Below, in pieces: positions 7,066-11,732 of a stretch of DNA of 11,732 nucleotides (position 1 is its first letter; each line of letters opens with the position of its first letter). The stretch comes from Spirochaetales bacterium. Lineage in GTDB: Bacteria > Spirochaetota > Spirochaetia > DTKZ01. The notes under the pieces are model-generated. The model ran no database searches. It had not been told where the DNA came from and was given only the letters and a program-made list of their open reading frames with translations. The position numbers and the translations under genes were made by a program. The stretch is taken from contig JAITGB010000057.1 of NCBI GenBank assembly GCA_031280945.1, forward strand, positions 1-11,732, in the 5' to 3' direction.

Positions 7066-7203
7066 ATGCGCAGATTTGTTATTTTTTTGACTCTTTTGTT
7101 TGCCTTGTTCGCTTTTATCAACGCCATAGACGCTTCGACCCATCCAGATGCGGAGGAGTCCCTTTTGCGGGGCTCCACGGCTCCGGAAGATAAAAAAGAA
7201 TGA
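7066..7203 (+). CDS. Small secreted or membrane peptide, 45 residues
   Basis: An ATG at 7066 directly follows the purine-rich GGGGGAAGGA and opens a 45-codon frame. The peptide begins MRRFVIFLTLLFALFAFINA, a good signal peptide or single membrane segment with an AxA-like site (INAIDA, 18-23). A short polar, acidic tail follows (HPDAEESLLRGS, ending PEDKKE). I do not recognise the family. The gene lies 24 bases after the M23 gene on the same strand and probably shares its transcript, so it may be a small partner in envelope work, but that is inference. Codon use and the ribosome site support a real gene; the short length leaves doubt. Confidence 0.6.
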   Translation: MRRFVIFLTLLFALFAFINAIDASTHPDAEESLLRGSTAPEDKKE

Positions 7204-7260
7204 AATTCGGCTGTTCTTGGACTTTTTTACTATGAAAAACCGTATTTTTTCCTCAAATTG

Positions 7261-7289
7261 TTGCACAAAATATGAGGCGGGTGTATACT
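7261..7289 (+). promoter_or_regulatory. Sigma-70-type promoter for the barrel protein gene
   Basis: TTGCAC (7261-7266), a 17-base spacer and TATACT (7284-7289) lie 93 bases before the ATG at 7383. Both boxes are close to consensus with ideal spacing. The predicted leader is about 85 bases long. Confidence 0.7.
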
Positions 7290-7329
7290 TTTACCAGTAT
7301 ATTGATTTTGTACTGTGAAATAGAGAATG

Positions 7330-7344
7330 GGATAATTATTATCC
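7330..7344. promoter_or_regulatory. Palindrome in the leader of the barrel protein gene
   Basis: GGATAAT-t-ATTATCC is a perfect inverted repeat with 7-base arms about 35 bases after the predicted transcription start. It may be an operator; the single-base centre makes a hairpin RNA unlikely. No known regulator can be assigned. Confidence 0.4.
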
Positions 7345-7382
7345 TGTTCCGGGTAGAGGGTGTTGTGTAAAGGAGATATGGA

Positions 7383-8573
7383 ATGAAACGCTTACAGCTA
7401 GTCATGTATATACTGATGTTGCTGTGTCTTTCAACGGCGCTTTCCGCGCAGACGGACACGCCGGCTGCGGCGGCTGTTCCCGGAGGGGAGTTGCCGCCTG
7501 TGGCGGTAATGCCCATGTCGGAAGACGGTGTGGACAGGCAAAATCAGCAGGAAATGACCAAACAGTTTTACACTGCTGTCCTGAGGGAAGTAAAGAATAC
7601 GGCCAATTATGAACCGCAGCCCAAAGACCTCCCGCCTGGACCTGAGCCTCCGTCAGACCTTCCGCCGCCTAACTCTGTGGTGGACGACCTCAAGTACGCT
7701 TTGACGGGCCAGCTTTTTCCCGATGAAGAGGAAAACCACTTCCAGCTTTGGCTGTGGGATATGAAGACGCCGCGTTTGATATATACGGACGAGCTTGTTT
7801 GTGAGGAATTCGCGGACGGGGAAGAGCTTCTGCCCGCGATGATAGCGTGGATTTTTTCCCAGATTCCCAAAGAAGAGCCTATTACTGTTGCCGTAGCCGC
7901 AGTGCCTGTAACTGTTGATGTTACGGGAACTGTAACCGCCGTGGATGCTGCTCCGGCAGCGGACGCGCCGGTGGAGACGGAGATTTCCAATGAGGATGCG
8001 TGGAAATTTCAGAAATTCCGCTATGGTATACGTCTGGCGGCGACTTCGCAGTATTACATAACTCCGCAGGGTTTTGAAGTGGGATTACACGTATCCTACC
8101 AGCTTATGCCGGCCCTTACCTTGCAGCTTGAAGCGGTTTACGCGCGGGAATCCCTCCCTTTTGAAGGCTATGAGCTTATGGGCGGGGGGAGTAACCTTGC
8201 CTTGTATACGAGTACCTATACTTCTTCGTACCTTATGGTGCCGCTTCTCATAAAGTTTACCTACAGGCCGCCCGGACGCATCGTTATATCTCCTTACGCA
8301 GGCGCATTCTACATTCAGCCCCTGGGGAACGCCGCGTATTCCAGTTCGTCCAAGACCATGGCCGCGTCGGGTACTCTCAAGCAGTCGCTGAACAGCCCCC
8401 TGGGGTATACGGCGGGCGTTTCCGTAGGCGCGTTTTGGGACCCGGGTATTTTGGTGTTTGATATCCGCTACAATGCCAACCTCGGTGAAACATCTATTGA
8501 AGAGCCGACCGGAAACCGCAGGTTTACCCGCGGCATGATGTCTTTTGGCGTGGGGTACGAGTTGGGCTTGTAG
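7383..8573 (+). CDS. Two-domain envelope protein with predicted outer-membrane beta-barrel
   Basis: This 396-residue protein has a cleavable signal peptide (1-22, ending LSA before Q23). The cysteine at 15 lies inside the hydrophobic core, so it is not a lipoprotein site. Residues about 37-163 form a periplasmic domain starting VAVMPMSEDGVDRQNQQEM, reminiscent of the N-terminal domains in TolB-like and other 'VAVxP' treponemal proteins. A low-complexity Val/Ala/Thr/Pro linker (167-200) leads to a C-terminal region (213-396) of alternating aromatic strands (YGIRLAATSQYYI, GFEVGLHVSYQLMP, YLMVPLLIKFTYRP, ISPYAGAFYIQP, MMSFGVGYELGL). This is typical of an 8-strand outer-membrane barrel. The chain ends in L rather than F/Y. 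AAAGGAG seven bases before the ATG fixes the start. It is a single-gene unit with its own promoter and terminator. The function is unknown. Confidence 0.75.
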   Translation: MKRLQLVMYILMLLCLSTALSAQTDTPAAAAVPGGELPPVAVMPMSEDGVDRQNQQEMTKQFYTAVLREVKNTANYEPQPKDLPPGPEPPSDLPPPNSVVDDLKYALTGQLFPDEEENHFQLWLWDMKTPRLIYTDELVCEEFADGEELLPAMIAWIFSQIPKEEPITVAVAAVPVTVDVTGTVTAVDAAPAADAPVETEISNEDAWKFQKFRYGIRLAATSQYYITPQGFEVGLHVSYQLMPALTLQLEAVYARESLPFEGYELMGGGSNLALYTSTYTSSYLMVPLLIKFTYRPPGRIVISPYAGAFYIQPLGNAAYSSSSKTMAASGTLKQSLNSPLGYTAGVSVGAFWDPGILVFDIRYNANLGETSIEEPTGNRRFTRGMMSFGVGYELGL

Positions 8574-8603
8574 AAAGCGGCAGGTCCTCTTAATTGTGTC
8601 AGC

Positions 8604-8634
8604 AAGAACCCCGGAAAGCCGGGGTTCTTTTTTT
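8604..8634 (+). terminator. Strong intrinsic terminator of the barrel protein gene
   Basis: AAGAACCCCGG and CCGGGGTTCTT (8604-8614/8619-8629) form a perfect 11-base stem with an AAAG loop. A run of T continues to 8634. It lies 30 bases after the stop codon and is a textbook Rho-independent terminator. Confidence 0.95.
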
Positions 8635-8654
8635 GTTTGCAGGCGCGGGGCCCT

Positions 8655-8774
8655 CCCGTGGGCTGCGCAAGGGATAGAAGCGGAAAGCCCACAGAAAGCG
8701 CATGGGCGCTTTCGAGGACTTGGAGCGGATAGCCCGGTATTGCGTTTTTTTGCCGGAGGCAAAAAAACGCAATA
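8655..8774 (+). repeat. Structured repeat, copy A (between barrel gene and secA)
   Basis: The order is CCCGTGGG, GCGCAAGGGATAG (8665-8677), AGCGGAAA, a hairpin GAAAGCGC-atgg-GCGCTTTC (8694-8713), TTGGAGCGGATAGCCCGGT (8720-8738) and a perfect 17-base hairpin with a 3-base loop (8738-8754/8758-8774). The conserved blocks recur in copy B in the opposite orientation, while both hairpins differ in sequence. The final hairpin ends 11 bases from the secA stop and, with T- and A-runs in its arms, may also terminate secA transcription. It looks like a REP-type intergenic repeat. Confidence 0.8.
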
Positions 8775-8785
8775 TGCGCCCATCT

Positions 8786-11500
8786 TTATTTTCCGTGGCA
8801 GAACTTGTACTTTTGTCCGCTTCCGCAGGGGCAGGGTTCGTTGCGGCCTACTTTGGGGACTGTCCTGTGTACCTGCACTTTTTCCTGGCCCGGGGCGGCT
8901 GTACTGGAGGAATGGAAGGCGTCTACCTGGCTGTGGCTGGCTGTGCCTTTGGGCGCGCGCTGGGGGAGGAGGGGCTGCCGTGAGCCTTCCTGCAAACGAA
9001 TCATGAGCATTTTTCGCGCTATGACTGTGCGTATGTCGTAGAGGAGCTGGTCGAAAATCTGAAAGCCTTCGAGTTTGTATTCGAGGAGGGGATTTTTTTG
9101 GCCGTAGGAGCGCAGGTACACGGCTTCGCGCAGGGCTTCGAGGTTTTCGAGGTGGTCCTGCCACTTGCTGTCTATGGCCCAGAGGTACTCGCGCCTGATG
9201 AGCATATTGAAGGTTTCTTTTCCGATGAGGCTGCTTTTGCTGTCAAGGTCGTTTTTGAGTTCCTCCACGATAAAGGCCGATAGTTCACTGGGCGTGAAGC
9301 TTTCAAGCTCTTCAAGGGGTTGTGAGGGAATGTAGAAGAACATGCTTTTGAGTTTTGCGAAAACTTCGGCGAGGAGGGTTTTGTCCTCGCCCCGAGCTTT
9401 GTCGTAGGATTCGAGGGTGTCCGCGACAAGCTCCTCCGCGGTGGACATGAGCCTGCGGGAAAGGTCCCCGTCCGTGAGGATTTCGTCCCTCCTTTGGTAG
9501 ATGAACTTGCGCTGTTCGTTGAGAACATCGTCGAACTCAAGAAGGTGTTTTCGTATGTCGAAGTTGCGTTCCTCAACCTTGGACTGGGCCCTCTCTATGC
9601 TGCGGTTGAGAATGGGGTGGTTGAGGGGTTCTCCGGGTTTCATGCCCACGCGGGCGAGAAGGTTTTTGAGGCTGCCCCTGCCTCCGAAAAGCCGCATGAG
9701 GTCATCGTCCATGGACAGGAAAAAGCGCGAGACTCCGGGGTCTCCCTGCCGGCCTGACCTTCCCCGCAGCTGATTGTCTATGCGCCGCGATTCATGGCGC
9801 TCTGTTCCCAGAACATAGAGGCCCCCCAGGGTCTTCACTTCCTGATACTGGGACTGCCACAGGGAGAATTCCTTGTCGTATGAGGCCCTGTACTGTTCGG
9901 GGCTTGCTTCGGTTCCGGCCTTCTTGTGGGCGCGGAACTCAGGGTTGCCGCCCAGCTTGATGTCCGTGCCGCGGCCCGCCATGTTTGTCGCAATGGTAAC
10001 AGACCCCTTCGCGCCTGCCTCCGCGATGATGAGGGCTTCGCGGGCGTGGTTCTTGGCGTTGAGTATTTCGTGCCGCACTCCCCTCTTTGTGAGAAGGCGC
10101 GCAAGTTTTTCGGATTTTTCTATTGATACGGTGCCGACAAGTATGGGCTGGCCCTTGCGGTTTACCTCCGCGATTTCATCGCAGATGGCCTCGAACTTGT
10201 CATCCTCGTTGAGGAAGATGAGGTCATCCTCGTCCTTGCGGATAACGGGCCTGTTCGTGGGAATGACCACAACATCGAGGTTGTAGATTTTGGCGAACTC
10301 CTTGGCCTCTGTGTCCGCGGTTCCCGTCATGCCCGAAATTTTTTCGTAGAGCCGGAAAAAGTTCTGGAAGGTGATGGTCGCAAGGGTGCGGTTTCTCTCC
10401 GCTACACGTATGGCTTCCTTTGCCTCTATAGCCTGGTGAAGCCCGTCCGAATACCTCCTGCCGTGGAGTATGCGGCCTGTGAACTCATCGACAATCTGAA
10501 CCTGGCCCTCCTGCACAACGTAGTCCGTGTCCTTGTGGAAAAGGCGGTGCGCCCTCAATGCCTGCGTCATGTAGTGTATGTATTCAAAGTTTTCATCGAC
10601 AAAGAGGGAGCCGCTTATAACCTTTCTGTTTTGCAGAATCTCCTCAAGGTGGTTTAAGCCCTCGTCGGTAAAAGATATTTTCTTGTCCTTTTCGGAAACC
10701 TTGTAGTCCCCCACAGGCTCTTCAGGGTAGTCCCCGGTGGCGGGGTCTTTCGCGCACTCCGTAAGCTGGCCCACGATGCGGTTTACGTCCATGAATTTCC
10801 CCGTATCGTCCTCAGCCGCCCCGGAAATAATGAGAGGCGTTCTGGCCTCGTCTATAAGAATGGAGTCAATCTCGTCGATGATGCAGAAAAAGTGAGACCT
10901 CTGGGCGCGGGAATCAAAATCGTAGCGCATATTGTCGCGCAGGTAATCGAAGCCGAACTCGTTATTTGTCCCGTAGGTAATGTCCCGTCCGTAGGCGATT
11001 TTGCGGCTCTGCGTATCCATCTGCGAAAGAATCACCCCCACCGACACGCCCAGAAACCCGTACACGCTCCCCATCCACGCGGAATCGCGCTCCGCAAGAT
11101 AGTCGTTTACAGTAACCACATGAACGCCCTTGCCCGTAAGAGCGTTGAGGTAGGCAGCCGGAACAGAGGAAAGCGTCTTGCCCTCGCCCGTCTTCATTTC
11201 CACGATGCGGCCCCTGTGCAGCACAAGCCCGCCCATAATCTGCACATCGTAGAGCCTCTCGCCCAAAACCCGCCGGGCCGCCTCCCGCGCAAGGGCAAAC
11301 GCCTCAGGCAGAACGTCCTCGGTCGTCTCGCCCGCCGCAAGCCGCCCCTTCAAATTCTCCGTCCAGCGCGGAAACTCCCCGTCCGCCAGGGACAAAGCCC
11401 ACGCCTCTTTTTCATTGACCTTGTGCAGCAAAGGGATAAGCTCGCGCAAATCTTTTTCGTTTTTTGAACCGAAGAAGGCCTCGAAGATTTTCTGAACCAT
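8786..11500 (-). CDS. secA: SecA, preprotein translocase ATPase
   Basis: This 904-residue ATPase pushes unfolded preproteins through SecYEG. It is full length. NBD1 carries Walker A in MKTGEGKT (102-109), the GTNNEFGFDYLRDNM stretch (177-191) and the DEAD-type IIDEIDSILIDEARTPLIISG (207 on). The preprotein cross-linking region follows with an insertion rich in charged residues (about 228-290). NBD2 shows GTVSIEKSE and TNMAGRGTDIKLGG, then GRSGRQGDPG. The C-terminal zinc tail is intact, with CPCGSGQKYKFCH (C890, C892, C901, H902), which binds SecB or ribosomes in relatives. The ATG at 11500 fits the family N-terminus (MVQKIF...), although there is hardly any ribosome site. Within this gene the strand bias changes, G-rich on the coding strand at the 5' end and C-rich at the 3' end. 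It stands alone between two inverted repeats. Confidence 0.98.
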   Translation of the reverse strand: MVQKIFEAFFGSKNEKDLRELIPLLHKVNEKEAWALSLADGEFPRWTENLKGRLAAGETTEDVLPEAFALAREAARRVLGERLYDVQIMGGLVLHRGRIVEMKTGEGKTLSSVPAAYLNALTGKGVHVVTVNDYLAERDSAWMGSVYGFLGVSVGVILSQMDTQSRKIAYGRDITYGTNNEFGFDYLRDNMRYDFDSRAQRSHFFCIIDEIDSILIDEARTPLIISGAAEDDTGKFMDVNRIVGQLTECAKDPATGDYPEEPVGDYKVSEKDKKISFTDEGLNHLEEILQNRKVISGSLFVDENFEYIHYMTQALRAHRLFHKDTDYVVQEGQVQIVDEFTGRILHGRRYSDGLHQAIEAKEAIRVAERNRTLATITFQNFFRLYEKISGMTGTADTEAKEFAKIYNLDVVVIPTNRPVIRKDEDDLIFLNEDDKFEAICDEIAEVNRKGQPILVGTVSIEKSEKLARLLTKRGVRHEILNAKNHAREALIIAEAGAKGSVTIATNMAGRGTDIKLGGNPEFRAHKKAGTEASPEQYRASYDKEFSLWQSQYQEVKTLGGLYVLGTERHESRRIDNQLRGRSGRQGDPGVSRFFLSMDDDLMRLFGGRGSLKNLLARVGMKPGEPLNHPILNRSIERAQSKVEERNFDIRKHLLEFDDVLNEQRKFIYQRRDEILTDGDLSRRLMSTAEELVADTLESYDKARGEDKTLLAEVFAKLKSMFFYIPSQPLEELESFTPSELSAFIVEELKNDLDSKSSLIGKETFNMLIRREYLWAIDSKWQDHLENLEALREAVYLRSYGQKNPLLEYKLEGFQIFDQLLYDIRTVIARKMLMIRLQEGSRQPLLPQRAPKGTASHSQVDAFHSSSTAAPGQEKVQVHRTVPKVGRNEPCPCGSGQKYKFCHGK

Positions 11501-11505
11501 GCCCT

Positions 11506-11535
11506 AATGTAGCGCAGTATGCGCGGCGGGGTCAA
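11506..11535 (-). promoter_or_regulatory. Possible secA promoter, very close to the start codon
   Basis: On the minus strand TTGACC (11535-11530), an 18-base spacer and TACATT (11511-11506) precede the ATG by only five bases. If used, the transcript would begin at or near the A of the ATG. The -10 match is four of six, so this is tentative. Confidence 0.35.
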
Positions 11536-11595
11536 GGCGGGAAGAATTTGAGAACAGGGTTCCTGCATTTATTTTTTTTGAAGATTTATGGCACA

Positions 11596-11700
11596 TTTTT
11601 TGACGCTGCGCGTCAAAAAACCGGGCTATCCGCTCCAATTCCTCAAAAAGCCTTCGGCTTTTCTGCGGGATTTCCGCTCCTATCCCTTGCGCCCCACGGG
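11596..11700 (-). repeat. Structured repeat, copy B (upstream of secA)
   Basis: Read on the minus strand, the order is CCCGTGGG, GCGCAAGGGATAG, AGCGGAAA, a hairpin AAAAGCC-gaa-GGCTTTT (11646-11662), TTGGAGCGGATAGCCCGGT and a hairpin TTTTTTGACGC-gca-GCGTCAAAAAA (11596-11620). The blocks and their order match copy A at 8655-8774, in inverted orientation, with different hairpin sequences. It may belong downstream of a minus-strand gene beyond the right edge. No coding frame is credible between 11501 and the end of the window. Confidence 0.8.
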
Positions 11701-11732
11701 CTTTTTGCGCTTCACGCAATTTAATTTTGTAT

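Noticed and set aside
7383..7450. Lipoprotein signal in the barrel protein
   Set aside because: Cys15 is followed by further hydrophobic residues and a standard signal peptidase I site (LSAQ), with no Ala/Gly-Ala/Ser before the cysteine.
8085..9164. 359-codon open frame on the minus strand
   Set aside because: It spans the barrel gene, its terminator and the secA 3' end, is arginine/proline-rich and has no family pattern.
8655..11700. Composite transposon carrying secA
   Set aside because: The inverted repeats contain no transposase frame, secA is an essential core gene, and no target duplication is visible, so repeats rather than transposon ends are the simpler reading.
9700..11732. Chromosome-dimer resolution (dif) site at the skew change
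   Set aside because: No 28-base XerCD-like sequence with two half-site arms was recognised by eye in the non-coding parts.

Overview
The window most likely comes from a spirochaete of the Treponema group, with base composition a little above 50% G+C. The evidence is family resemblance only: a Maf/DUF115 glycosyltransferase-like protein, a class B penicillin-binding protein with a C-terminal PASTA domain, a LysM-M23 peptidase, a SecA with an intact zinc tail, and an outer-membrane beta-barrel protein lacking a C-terminal aromatic residue. I cannot name the species.

Left part (1-1902) is accessory in character. It begins with the 3' end of a helicase-nuclease restriction gene whose PD-(D/E)XK domain is visible. 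It continues on the minus strand with a membrane-anchored flavodoxin-fold protein, followed at once by decaying remnants of a DUF3795-type cysteine protein and a nitroreductase. About 470 bases without a convincing gene follow (1431-1902), with at least six hairpins in a row and two motifs shared with a repeat family seen elsewhere in the window.

The middle part (1903-8634) is a cell-envelope block. A tight minus-strand operon, lepB - PBP - maf, has a 10-base gap and then a 4-base ATGA overlap. Divergent from lepB is a LysM-M23 cell-wall endopeptidase gene, followed by a 45-codon gene for a secreted or membrane peptide not listed by simple ORF length filters. The lepB and M23 promoters appear to share one -10 region. 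Next is a gene with its own promoter, leader palindrome and strong terminator, encoding a predicted outer-membrane barrel protein.

The right part (8635-11732) holds full-length secA on the minus strand, bracketed by two inverted copies of a roughly 105-120 base repeat. The repeat has conserved blocks alternating with two hairpins whose sequences differ between copies while pairing is kept.

Taken together, SecA (export motor), LepB (signal cleavage), the PBP (septal or elongation peptidoglycan synthesis), the M23 peptidase (peptidoglycan cleavage) and the barrel protein form a coherent envelope-biogenesis neighbourhood. No CRISPR array, tRNA, rRNA or transposase gene was seen. The most unusual items are the structured repeat pair around secA, the hairpin-rich gap at 1540-1890, and the shared -10 divergent promoter.
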